Shown: positions 1 to 8,249 of the stretch, piece by piece | How the letters are laid out: each line of letters begins with the position of its first letter | How positions within the stretch are numbered: position 1 is the stretch's first letter | Origin: Paenibacillus sp. FSL H7-0326 | Lineage (GTDB): Bacteria; Bacillota; Bacilli; Paenibacillales; Paenibacillaceae | Assembly (NCBI RefSeq): GCF_001955535.1 | Contig: NZ_MPVN01000009.1 | Coordinates: 42,676 to 106,675, forward strand | Direction: 5' to 3' | DNA length: 64,000 nucleotides | Made by a program: the position numbers and the translations under genes | Notes under the pieces: model-generated | The model's database searches: none | What the model saw: only the letters and a program-made list of their open reading frames with translations | Told to the model about the DNA's origin: nothing

Positions 1-6
1 AAGCAT

Positions 7-552
7 GTGGTTAATGCATTTAAAGCAATTGTAGTAATTTTCTGTATGGTTTTAATATTTGGGATCTTTCCTTTCTATCAATATGCGAAGGATTTAGATG
101 ATACAACTGAGAGAGTAGCACACAACGCTTTAATTGAATTTGTTGATACTGTTCGTGGGAAAGGGTATGTCGATGTTAGAGATTATGAAGTATTTCAATC
201 AAAGCTTGATGATACGGGAACCATTTATGATGTGACTTTAGAATATTACCGGAAAGTGCTTGAACCTAATTACACTAATCCGTATAACATAAATACTTTT
301 CAAGGGAGCTTTGAAGTAAGGTATGACGGATACTACACTAATCAGATCTTAAAGGTGCTCTATCCAAACAACAATCTTCCGACAGACGCAGTGGAAAGAC
401 GCCTTAATATGAAGGTTGGAGACCAATTTAACGTCCGTATTGAACCAAAAGGCACAAGTTTAGCAGCTCAGATTAGCAATGCAATATTTAATGTGAGTTC
501 TGGTATATCACCAGACAGATATGGAGGCATGGTAAGAAGTGAAGCCCCTTAA
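7..552 (+). CDS. Membrane-anchored hypothetical protein
   Basis: I do not recognise the family. The 181-residue product starts with a hydrophobic segment (about residues 4-24) with no obvious cleavage site, so it is probably an N-terminally anchored protein with its body outside the membrane. The GTG start lies at the window edge, so the frame could begin earlier. It overlaps the next gene by 14 bases, which points to translational coupling and a shared complex. Being the first of two similar anchored proteins on a conjugative plasmid, it could be a pilus-like or secretion accessory protein; that is inference only. Confidence 0.6.
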   Translation: MVNAFKAIVVIFCMVLIFGIFPFYQYAKDLDDTTERVAHNALIEFVDTVRGKGYVDVRDYEVFQSKLDDTGTIYDVTLEYYRKVLEPNYTNPYNINTFQGSFEVRYDGYYTNQILKVLYPNNNLPTDAVERRLNMKVGDQFNVRIEPKGTSLAAQISNAIFNVSSGISPDRYGGMVRSEAP

Positions 553-1522
553 TGTAGCATTGTTATTTCTTGTTATTGTAATCCCTTTTATCGTAGTTAA
601 TGAACTGCGTCAAGAACTAGCTGATGAGAAAAGTAAAATGCAAGAGCGATATGCTAATGATTTTCAAGCAGCTGTAGATGATGCTGGGGCTTATCTTAAT
701 AGATTCGAAGCTCAACAGAGTACAACAGCCATTCGCTACCAAAGAGAAAAGCAAGTTACAACCGATCAAGACTTTATAAACGTATTTTACGATAACCTAG
801 CAATGAAATTCGGTATAGAAGGAAATGAAGAAGAGATTCAAAACTTGAAGTTACATATGCCAGCAATGGTGATTTTCAGGTATGACGGTTATGTCCTTGT
901 TACCCTTCAAGATGAAGCAAATGCTCAAGGTAATACGGAGCTTACACCAATAATTTGGCCAAAACGTCCATACAATTACACATTAGCAAACGGTAACGTC
1001 TTGACATTCACTTTAGATGACCAAGCTACGGTTTATGACATAAGAACAAATCAATTTATTAAAGGCAGCTATCAGGATTTAAGCTTACAAACGGATTTGA
1101 CCCCTATCACGGATATCGGTAGTTTTAGAGAGGTTCGTCAGAACAGTATCACTGAGGTGGTTGAAAATGATTTATCCGGGGCAATTAACAGACATCTTGA
1201 GATGACAAAACGAATGGATCTCCATATTCAATTGTCTTTACCAAGAGGATTAAATGAAAATTCTATTCAGGATATTGGTTTTATGGCTTTTGTTCAGGGC
1301 TATCCTCTTCCGAACGGTGAAATACTTAACGGATATGCGTTTGGAGATACAGCTGTAAAACAACGTAAACCTCTTGTAGGCACAATCTCACCTGAAGGTC
1401 GGTATGTAGCCTATGGACCTGGTTGTTTGCCTCAGAACGCTGAAGTTATAGAGACTATATATGATCCTGAAGAAGCCGTAAGGAAGGGATATTTTATAGA
1501 AGATTGCTTTCAATTAGATTAA
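539..1522 (+). CDS. Membrane-anchored hypothetical protein, coupled to upstream gene
   Basis: A 327-residue protein with an N-terminal hydrophobic stretch (about residues 5-21) followed by a charged helical region, then a long extracytoplasmic-type domain rich in aromatic and polar residues. Family not recognised. The GTG start overlaps the end of the preceding gene, so the two are likely translated together. Two Cys near the C-terminus (GCLPQN and EDCFQ) could form a disulfide outside the cell. A role in conjugative or surface machinery is possible but unproven. Confidence 0.6.
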   Translation: MKPLNVALLFLVIVIPFIVVNELRQELADEKSKMQERYANDFQAAVDDAGAYLNRFEAQQSTTAIRYQREKQVTTDQDFINVFYDNLAMKFGIEGNEEEIQNLKLHMPAMVIFRYDGYVLVTLQDEANAQGNTELTPIIWPKRPYNYTLANGNVLTFTLDDQATVYDIRTNQFIKGSYQDLSLQTDLTPITDIGSFREVRQNSITEVVENDLSGAINRHLEMTKRMDLHIQLSLPRGLNENSIQDIGFMAFVQGYPLPNGEILNGYAFGDTAVKQRKPLVGTISPEGRYVAYGPGCLPQNAEVIETIYDPEEAVRKGYFIEDCFQLD

Positions 1523-1608
1523 AAGTATTGTATACATACAATGTATATAATATAATAAAAATAGAGAGGAGAACTAAAAACTAATGATTTAGTTTTTGGG
1601 ACACACTG

Positions 1609-1791
1609 ATGGCACGAACGAAATCGAGAGGATCGACTGTATTCGCTAGGGTTAATGCAGAACTTAAAGAAGACGCAACGCAAGTATTAAAAGAACTTGA
1701 TTTAACAATGTCAGATTCTATTAACTTATTTTTGAAGCAAATTGTTATTCACGGAGGAATTCCATTCGATATAACAATAAAGAAGGACTAA
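1609..1791 (+). CDS. RelB/DinJ-family antitoxin, apparently orphan
   Basis: The 60-residue product has the ribbon-helix-helix layout of RelB/DinJ antitoxins: an N-terminal strand (FARVNAELK), a helix (DATQVLKEL), a turn (LTMSDSINLFL) and the family-typical ending GGIPFDI. Such proteins repress their own operon and neutralise a RelE/YafQ-type mRNA interferase. No toxin gene follows; the next gene is an SLH surface protein. A good Shine-Dalgarno (AGAGGAG) lies 44 bases upstream of the ATG, separated from it by a short hairpin containing a start-stop mini-frame (ATG ATT TAG), so translation may be controlled by re-initiation. Confidence 0.75.
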   Translation: MARTKSRGSTVFARVNAELKEDATQVLKELDLTMSDSINLFLKQIVIHGGIPFDITIKKD

Positions 1792-1796
1792 TTGTG

Positions 1797-1828
1797 TGTC
1801 TTACATAATGTAAAACATCTGTCTTACA
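1797..1828. promoter_or_regulatory. Two TGTCTTACA boxes upstream of the SLH gene
   Basis: Two exact TGTCTTACA nonamers, 23 bp apart (about two helical turns), lie 21 bp upstream of the SLH gene start. The same nonamer, in either orientation, occurs in front of several other genes in this window, so it is probably an operator of a plasmid regulator. Confidence 0.55.
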
Positions 1829-1848
1829 AAAAAAGGAGAGTGTAAATA

Positions 1849-3054
1849 ATGAAAATGAAAAACAAATTGATGTTGACGTTATTATCTGGTGTTCTACTAG
1901 CTTCGTCGTTGAATATCTTCAAGGCTGAAGCAGCCACAAGCTTTAAAGACGTAGCTAAATCTCATTGGGCTTATAGTTCTATTACTTCAGCTGTAAACAA
2001 AGGTTATTTCAAAGGTTATACAAACGGAACATTCAAGCCGTCGGCTTCCGTTACCAGAGCTGAATTTGCAGCGCTATTGTCCAGAGTATCGAAAGAAAAA
2101 CCTGAAACTGAAAAATCTAATGTATTTACTGATGTGAAGGGGCATTGGAGCCAAAAGGAAGTGGATAGAGCTGTATCTTTAGGTTTTATTAACCCGAACG
2201 ATTATAAGAATGGATTCAAACCCAATACACCACTCACAAGACAAGAAATGGCGAAATGGTTGAGTTCCGGATTAGCAGCTCATGATGAAGGTTTTAACCA
2301 GGCTTTGAAGGATACGAAAACAACGGTGTTGCCAGTAAGGGAATACTTTAAAAATCAGATCAGTCAAACTCAAGCGCCATACATTGCGGTTGTAATGGGA
2401 ACGGGTCTAATGAATGGATATACTGATGGTACTTTTGGGTTGAAGAAAACAACCACAAGAGCTGAAGTATCGGCAATATTGCTTCGATTCGAGAGAGTTA
2501 GCGCTAAATCAGCAAGTGAGTTTGCCGATCTTGTTGAGCTTAGAGCTGTTGGGACATTGGATTCTAATATAGAATTAATGACTCCTTTCACTTCAGGGGA
2601 TAGTGGTTTATCTAGAATGTCTGGGAAAAGATACACGTTTAAAAATGGATCGGGCAGTCTTGTATTCCATAGAGCTATAGCGTTGAATCCGCTTGCTTCA
2701 GAGAACAAACAGAGTTTATATACTGATGTATTTTTCACAGACGAGGAACTAAAAAGGGTAAGAAAGGGAAGTTACCCGATATATTCTCAGATAACTGTTT
2801 ATCCTACTGCTTCAAATTTTAAGTTGGACCACTATAAAAATAGTCAAGGATCTTACTTATTAATTGGTTCAAGAATTCCTAATTCTAATCCAAATAAGTT
2901 CGGATATATCACACTTCCAGGCGTAAATACCCAAGAGTTCTTTTCTAAAAACAAAAACGGTGTGACCATGTGGGTTCAAAGTTATTTTAACAGTGAGACC
3001 TTACCATCTACTCGTATGGATGATAGAACCATCGTTAGGCTTTCAGAAAAATGA
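1849..3054 (+). CDS. S-layer homology (SLH) domain surface protein
   Basis: A 401-residue secreted protein. It has a signal peptide (residues 1-28, ending SLNIFKAEA) and three SLH modules covering about residues 30-215, each with FxDVxxxHWA-like and GYxxGxFxPxxxxTRAEFA-like cores. SLH domains hold proteins on pyruvylated secondary cell-wall polymer. The remaining ~185 residues are an unrecognised domain. A strong ribosome site (AAAGGAGAG) precedes the ATG. It is followed at 16 bp by a large secreted Ig-like protein and then WxL-type proteins, so it probably belongs to a surface complex, possibly used for cell contact during plasmid transfer. Confidence 0.85.
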   Translation: MKMKNKLMLTLLSGVLLASSLNIFKAEAATSFKDVAKSHWAYSSITSAVNKGYFKGYTNGTFKPSASVTRAEFAALLSRVSKEKPETEKSNVFTDVKGHWSQKEVDRAVSLGFINPNDYKNGFKPNTPLTRQEMAKWLSSGLAAHDEGFNQALKDTKTTVLPVREYFKNQISQTQAPYIAVVMGTGLMNGYTDGTFGLKKTTTRAEVSAILLRFERVSAKSASEFADLVELRAVGTLDSNIELMTPFTSGDSGLSRMSGKRYTFKNGSGSLVFHRAIALNPLASENKQSLYTDVFFTDEELKRVRKGSYPIYSQITVYPTASNFKLDHYKNSQGSYLLIGSRIPNSNPNKFGYITLPGVNTQEFFSKNKNGVTMWVQSYFNSETLPSTRMDDRTIVRLSEK

Positions 3055-3070
3055 AAGGTAGATTAGATAA

Positions 3071-6000
3071 ATGAAACGACTAATATTTTCATTTTTGACC
3101 GTAGTAATTCTTTCATTATTTGCGAGTGTCTCAACATTCGCAAATTTTTCGAAGGGGTATCCAACTGAAGGAATAGAGACTTCTTTTCCTAATGAAGTGT
3201 ATAAAAGACAAAAAATTAAGGTGAAAGTTACTGGTGAAAGTAGACCACGGCCCAAAGTAATGTGGGTTCAAGGTGATGAAGACCAATTCGTAGCGACAAG
3301 AAATGAAGGATCACAGCAAGTGAGAACAACTGGTACGCTACAGGATGGAAAGATGGTCCCTGTTACTACCGATACACCAGTGGTGGATAAAATTAATACA
3401 AAACAATATGCTCCTGATTCTATGCAAGATTCTAATATTGATCCAAACCCTTTTAGACAGGAATTTGTTAAAGAATTAGGGCTTGAAGAGGTTAAGTATT
3501 TGGAAGCAAATTCTTATGATGAGGATCCAATAGGGAGTGATCCTTCATATTCAAAAGGAGATATATTCGCTACTATTTCTACTTTTACTGGTCATAATTA
3601 TGTATGGGATGAACATTATAAATATTCAGAAAAGCTAAACGGGGACCCGAAATATATAGTCTCTTACTACACACCATTAAGTATTAAATACACAGGTTAC
3701 GTCGAGGAAACAAAAGAGCTTATTGTTGAAGAGAATATGACTCTTGAGGTTGGTGACAGAAAGACGCTAACTGCTAAGGTCAAAACTATTCAGTATGATG
3801 GATCGGAAACCAATTATATAGACGTCTCTAGACGAGAAACAACCGAATGGAGCACAAATAATAGAAACGTTGTATCTGTTAATCCAGAGACTGGACAGAT
3901 TGTAGCTGTAAGTGAAGGGGAAGCTAGAATTACAGCTAAGTGGAAAAACTCTGAAGATGGTCCTTACTATATTTATAACTATGCGGATATAACGGTTGGC
4001 GGTGAGGATACAGGCTGTGTAGATTGCCAGCCTGAAGGAAGTTGCTCAGCTCCTTCAGCAGCCGGATCTATGGAAGGAGCATTCTTAGATCCGGGAGTAT
4101 CTGCAGTTATCCGAGCGGATCAACGTGGAAGTGAAATGTTTGATGTTTTGCAAGGGATTCCTACTACAGAATCCCTTTACGGAAACGTTCTAGCACTAAA
4201 CTACTTATTTCAAAACAAATTTGTTGAAATGACAGGTGAATGTACATATACCATACCAGTTACTAAAACTTATATTAAGACATGGGATGAACCTGGGCCT
4301 CCAGATCCGGACGGTAATCCAACGACAATTCCAATGCGGGTACCTGAGACAGTTAGCAAAGAGTATACCGTAATCAGACCATATAGTTATTGGGTCATTG
4401 ATAACTTGGAAGTATACGATATTAAAGAAGCAAAACTAAGAAACTATGCGTTGCCGAATGAAGAAATTACGATTCAACCAAGTGGATACAGCTCACCATC
4501 CTACGCTACATCAACGGGTGGCCAACATATAGAAGAACCACAATATAGCGCCGTAACGTTACCTACAGAAACTGTAGGACGGGATGTACCAAATGAGGAC
4601 TTTCAAGCGGATGCCGAGGATGCGGTCGGTAAAGTAAAAGTTAAGAATGATCTACTCCAATTTAACGGCAGCATCATAATGAGCAATGTTCAGACTGAGG
4701 AGACTGGACCAACTCCAGGAGAGATCCCGGCTCCAACACAGATCGGAAATAACGTTCTATACAGTCCAGGTAATGTCATTCCTAGAACGTTAGCGAATGA
4801 AAAAGATACGACAAGCAGCGGATCAATAGCCTACAATTTAATGGTTGGCAATATTAATGGAGGATCTCCAAAGAATTTTCTGATCAATGGAATTAATACA
4901 GTTACCGTTCATACACCAGTAGTTGATTACGCTGTACTTCCTGATGATAATCGTCCATTCGATCAACGAATGGAGCCAGACATGTCAAGAACGGTTCTAG
5001 TATTAGATCGACCTTTCACAATCAACTTTGATGAGAAGGGTCAACATCTCAGCATTCCCGGTTATGGTAATCGAGATTATCAAAAATATACGCTCATGAA
5101 GCGGGTTGTCTTCCCGTTTGATACTTACAACGAGAATAAAACCGAGTTTTACCCTCAAAATACTTGGGTTAATATTCCGGTTGGACAAGATTCAAAGACC
5201 TTTCAAATGCCAACCTGGGTTACAGAAGGGAGCTATCGAATCCGGACAGAAGCTTGGGCAATAAATTCTCAAGGGCAAGCTGGTTGCCAGCACAATATGA
5301 ATGGTGACTTGAATAACTACTGTGCATACGAAGAATTTGAGGTAGATGCAGTCGGTAGGTTATACGGACTGAGGGTATGGGATATCGGTGATTTCAGATT
5401 TGAGAATGTCTTTAGAACCGGAAGTGAGACAACCAATCATACAGGAAATGCCTATTACTCAGGTGGACGTGATGAAAACGGTGTTCCAACAAGTCTGTAT
5501 GGACAAAACTCATGGATTTTACCTGTCAGACCGGGATCACATCCGTTAGAAAAAGGAACGGTTCCAAGAAACGGTTATTCATTCCTATTTGACTTTGAAA
5601 CTATCGGGGATCTATGGGATAAAGGCGAAGGAGTCAGAATTAATCCATCATTTAGTTACGTAAGTAAAGAAGGCGGAGAGCAGATTCCCGTAGATCTTTA
5701 TTATGATTCAACTGGATATGGTAACAAGCTCATCAAAGTCGGATCTGAGAATGACGTGGAGACATTTACTAGACTCTATCAGCTATCTGATCCAATGAGG
5801 AACATCAATCAGACGGAGTTGCAACGAGCAGCTCAATATGAATTTCATAATATTCTTTCCCCTGACCAGCAAAATTCGTTGTCATGGAATCGATTCTGGG
5901 GAAACTATACCACCAGAAAAACCAACATCGGGGCTGGGTACAAATTAGATGTTTTAAATTATCAATCTAGAACACTTATCGGTCCAACCGCAATACCTGC

Positions 6001-6388
6001 AAGTGTTAACCCTACTGTAGCCTTAAGGAGCGTACAACACTGGTATGGAGAGTACAATCTACCAATTGCCCCTTACATCGTCAGAGAGGGAACCGATATG
6101 GAAGCTCTAGCAAGGCAATACGGCGGCATTTTAGACGGAAGTGAGTCCGAATTCTTCAAAGGTGGATATATTGTTGTAAATTTTGAGATTTACACTGTAA
6201 AGAACAATGATCAGAACGATTATGTGCTGGGTTACAACGCTCCTTTAGCTAATATGTGGGAGATTGAGGGGCAAGTATCTTCAGCTAGTGATTATAGAGG
6301 GCGACAGTTCACCTATAATCCAGGAGATATTATGTTGTTCGAGTCTGATTACTCTGTAAGAAATGATTACTTAGCAAATGGAAGTTAA
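3071..6388 (+). CDS. Large secreted Ig-like (BIG2) domain protein
   Basis: A 1105-residue protein with a signal peptide (residues 1-24). A bacterial Ig-like group 2 domain lies about residues 217-312; its ending, with VSVNPETGQIVAVSEGEARI, is typical. The rest is an extended beta-rich region of a family I cannot name, with several Cys (for example CVDCQPEGSC at about residues 315-324). It lacks an LPXTG sorting signal and a C-terminal membrane anchor. It lies between the SLH gene and the WxL set, all co-directional, so it may be a structural part of the same surface assembly. Confidence 0.75.
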   Translation: MKRLIFSFLTVVILSLFASVSTFANFSKGYPTEGIETSFPNEVYKRQKIKVKVTGESRPRPKVMWVQGDEDQFVATRNEGSQQVRTTGTLQDGKMVPVTTDTPVVDKINTKQYAPDSMQDSNIDPNPFRQEFVKELGLEEVKYLEANSYDEDPIGSDPSYSKGDIFATISTFTGHNYVWDEHYKYSEKLNGDPKYIVSYYTPLSIKYTGYVEETKELIVEENMTLEVGDRKTLTAKVKTIQYDGSETNYIDVSRRETTEWSTNNRNVVSVNPETGQIVAVSEGEARITAKWKNSEDGPYYIYNYADITVGGEDTGCVDCQPEGSCSAPSAAGSMEGAFLDPGVSAVIRADQRGSEMFDVLQGIPTTESLYGNVLALNYLFQNKFVEMTGECTYTIPVTKTYIKTWDEPGPPDPDGNPTTIPMRVPETVSKEYTVIRPYSYWVIDNLEVYDIKEAKLRNYALPNEEITIQPSGYSSPSYATSTGGQHIEEPQYSAVTLPTETVGRDVPNEDFQADAEDAVGKVKVKNDLLQFNGSIIMSNVQTEETGPTPGEIPAPTQIGNNVLYSPGNVIPRTLANEKDTTSSGSIAYNLMVGNINGGSPKNFLINGINTVTVHTPVVDYAVLPDDNRPFDQRMEPDMSRTVLVLDRPFTINFDEKGQHLSIPGYGNRDYQKYTLMKRVVFPFDTYNENKTEFYPQNTWVNIPVGQDSKTFQMPTWVTEGSYRIRTEAWAINSQGQAGCQHNMNGDLNNYCAYEEFEVDAVGRLYGLRVWDIGDFRFENVFRTGSETTNHTGNAYYSGGRDENGVPTSLYGQNSWILPVRPGSHPLEKGTVPRNGYSFLFDFETIGDLWDKGEGVRINPSFSYVSKEGGEQIPVDLYYDSTGYGNKLIKVGSENDVETFTRLYQLSDPMRNINQTELQRAAQYEFHNILSPDQQNSLSWNRFWGNYTTRKTNIGAGYKLDVLNYQSRTLIGPTAIPASVNPTVALRSVQHWYGEYNLPIAPYIVREGTDMEALARQYGGILDGSESEFFKGGYIVVNFEIYTVKNNDQNDYVLGYNAPLANMWEIEGQVSSASDYRGRQFTYNPGDIMLFESDYSVRNDYLANGS

Positions 6389-6394
6389 CTTATA

Positions 6395-6424
6395 CTTGGC
6401 AGCCACAATTTAAGCGGCTGCCAA
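6395..6424 (+). terminator. Hairpin after the Ig-like gene
   Basis: A GC-rich 9-bp inverted repeat (TTGGCAGCC...GGCTGCCAA) begins 7 bp after the stop codon. It lacks a clear T-run, so it may be an mRNA-stabilising or processing hairpin rather than a true terminator. Confidence 0.5.
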
Positions 6425-6464
6425 AGAATAAGATTTTGCTAACACATATAAAGGGGATGAATCA

Positions 6465-7592
6465 GTGAAAACTATAGGCTTAAAGATAGGAACAATAGTC
6501 GCACTCTTCTTCATCGTTTTAGGTAGTTCAACTGTCGGAGCCCAAGAAGAGGTTAAATTTCTTTTGTCTCCTGTCAAAGCGGTAGAACAATCTACTGGAT
6601 TTTATCGAGATACTGTAAGTGGTGGAGAAACGAAAAATTACGATTTTTACTTACAAAACTTGAAGGACGAACCACTAGAAGTATGGGTTTATCCAGCAGA
6701 TGCAAAGCCAGGTGCGAATGGTGGTAAGTTGTTCTCAGGAAGAGAAGAGAAGTTAACAGCAGTAGGCTCTTGGATAGAGCCTTCAGGACCGCATAAGGTT
6801 TCATTAGGTGCAAGGGAAAAGCAAAAACTAAGCTTTAAAGTGAAGGTTCCAGAGGATATCGTTCCTGGGCAGCATGTCGGAGTCGTGGCAGTAGAGGAGT
6901 TTTTGGATGAAACGGATAGACAGACACCAGAAGTAAATTCAACTAACGCTATTATGCTGATTGAAAAGGCGCAAAGAATGGGTGTTCAGATCGTCCTTGA
7001 ACACCAAGTGGAACAGGCTAAGCACGAGATGAGCATTGATGACTTCAAGCATGAGTATATAGCGAATGGGTACTCTCAATTTACTGTGAAACTGAGCAAT
7101 AAAGGGACCATATTGGAAAGACCAAATGGACTGCTTCAGGTACGAGATGCTGAAGGTAACGGTATTTTCAGCGAAAGCTATAATAATCAGCCAAAAGAAA
7201 GATCCATTTACGCTGGAACGACAGCTGATATGATTTATGTGGTGCAAGATAAAGTATTACTCCCAGGTGAGTATTCTGCGTACTTTGAGGCCAACTTTAG
7301 CGGAGAGAAAGTGAGCAAAACATTTAATTTTACCGTTACTGAAGCAGAGGCCCAAAAATCTCAAGATGCACTCAATCATGCAGGTATCCTACAAAAAGCG
7401 AGTTTTTGGGATTGGATTCAGAACAATTTAATATTGGCGATTGTCATAGGTATTATCTTTCTCGTTTTCGTCATAGGTTTCTTTCTCTTACTTTTCCTTT
7501 TACTTAAGAAGAAAAAGAAAGAACAAGATGATGAGCAATCTAAGTCTAAATTAACTTCACATCAATTCTCTGTTTCTAGGAGTAGGCATTAA
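6465..7592 (+). CDS. DUF916/WxL-interacting protein, membrane anchored
   Basis: 375 residues: a signal peptide (1-26), an extracellular beta-sandwich region resembling the DUF916/DUF3324 WxL-interacting proteins (VSGGETKNYDFYLQNL; later VPEDIVPGQHVGVVAVEE), and a C-terminal membrane helix (about 318-347) followed by a Lys-rich cytoplasmic tail. In lactic acid bacteria and enterococci such proteins bind WxL-domain partners and anchor them at the wall. Here it immediately precedes two WxL-type genes, the classical arrangement. Confidence 0.8.
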   Translation: MKTIGLKIGTIVALFFIVLGSSTVGAQEEVKFLLSPVKAVEQSTGFYRDTVSGGETKNYDFYLQNLKDEPLEVWVYPADAKPGANGGKLFSGREEKLTAVGSWIEPSGPHKVSLGAREKQKLSFKVKVPEDIVPGQHVGVVAVEEFLDETDRQTPEVNSTNAIMLIEKAQRMGVQIVLEHQVEQAKHEMSIDDFKHEYIANGYSQFTVKLSNKGTILERPNGLLQVRDAEGNGIFSESYNNQPKERSIYAGTTADMIYVVQDKVLLPGEYSAYFEANFSGEKVSKTFNFTVTEAEAQKSQDALNHAGILQKASFWDWIQNNLILAIVIGIIFLVFVIGFFLLLFLLLKKKKKEQDDEQSKSKLTSHQFSVSRSRH

Positions 7593-7676
7593 AATATGTC
7601 TTTCCTTGAAAGGAGGTGAGTACGATGTGAACTTAAGTATAGGAAAACAAATTAAATTAAGGGGAGTGAGAGCTAC

Positions 7677-8246
7677 ATGAAGAAGATCTTGGCGAGTATG
7701 TTAGCAATGGTATTAGCAGTACCTCTAACAGCATCTGCGCAAGAACTTGAGAAAGAAATTGCAGTAACAGGTGGAAGCTTACAGTTCACCCAAACCCGTT
7801 TAAGTTTCAATGACATTACTCTATCATCAAGAGACAACCTAAAATCACAGGCGGTTTCGACTATTAGGGCAATTGATGATCGAGGTAATGGAGCTGGCTG
7901 GACATATAGCCTTTCAGCAACCGATTTTGTAACGACTATGGATGGTCAAGAGTTTAGGTTACCAGCAAGTGTAGTCCAATTTTCCACCATTCTAAAGAAT
8001 ACCATTTCCGGAGTACCTATTGATTTTACTCAAGGTGGAGAGTTAGCACAAAATAAAGTTCTTTCGTCTGTTCCAAGTACAATCGTGTCTGCTGACGTAG
8101 GTAAAGGTCAAGGAGCTTATGATTTTGAGGTGAACTACACTTTAAGTTTACCAAAGACCATAGCAAACAGTGAAGGAAAAGAGATCGGCGTTATCGCTGG
8201 AACATATAGGTCTGTATTTACATATACAGCGACATCAGGTATTTAG
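7677..8246 (+). CDS. WxL-domain surface protein (short)
   Basis: A 189-residue secreted protein with a signal peptide (1-22, ending TASAQE). The body is almost entirely a WxL-type domain: an N-terminal part with DDRGNGAGWTYSLSATDF and the C-terminal GTYRSVFTYTATSGI. WxL domains attach non-covalently to peptidoglycan. It has a strong ribosome site (AGGGGAGTGAG). Its C-terminus is closely similar to that of the next gene product, so the two are paralogous at this domain and probably share the upstream DUF916 partner. Confidence 0.8.
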   Translation: MKKILASMLAMVLAVPLTASAQELEKEIAVTGGSLQFTQTRLSFNDITLSSRDNLKSQAVSTIRAIDDRGNGAGWTYSLSATDFVTTMDGQEFRLPASVVQFSTILKNTISGVPIDFTQGGELAQNKVLSSVPSTIVSADVGKGQGAYDFEVNYTLSLPKTIANSEGKEIGVIAGTYRSVFTYTATSGI

Positions 8247-8249
8247 GGG

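Noticed and set aside
2370..2738. Long minus-strand frame inside the SLH gene
   Set aside because: A shadow of the strongly supported SLH protein on the other strand.
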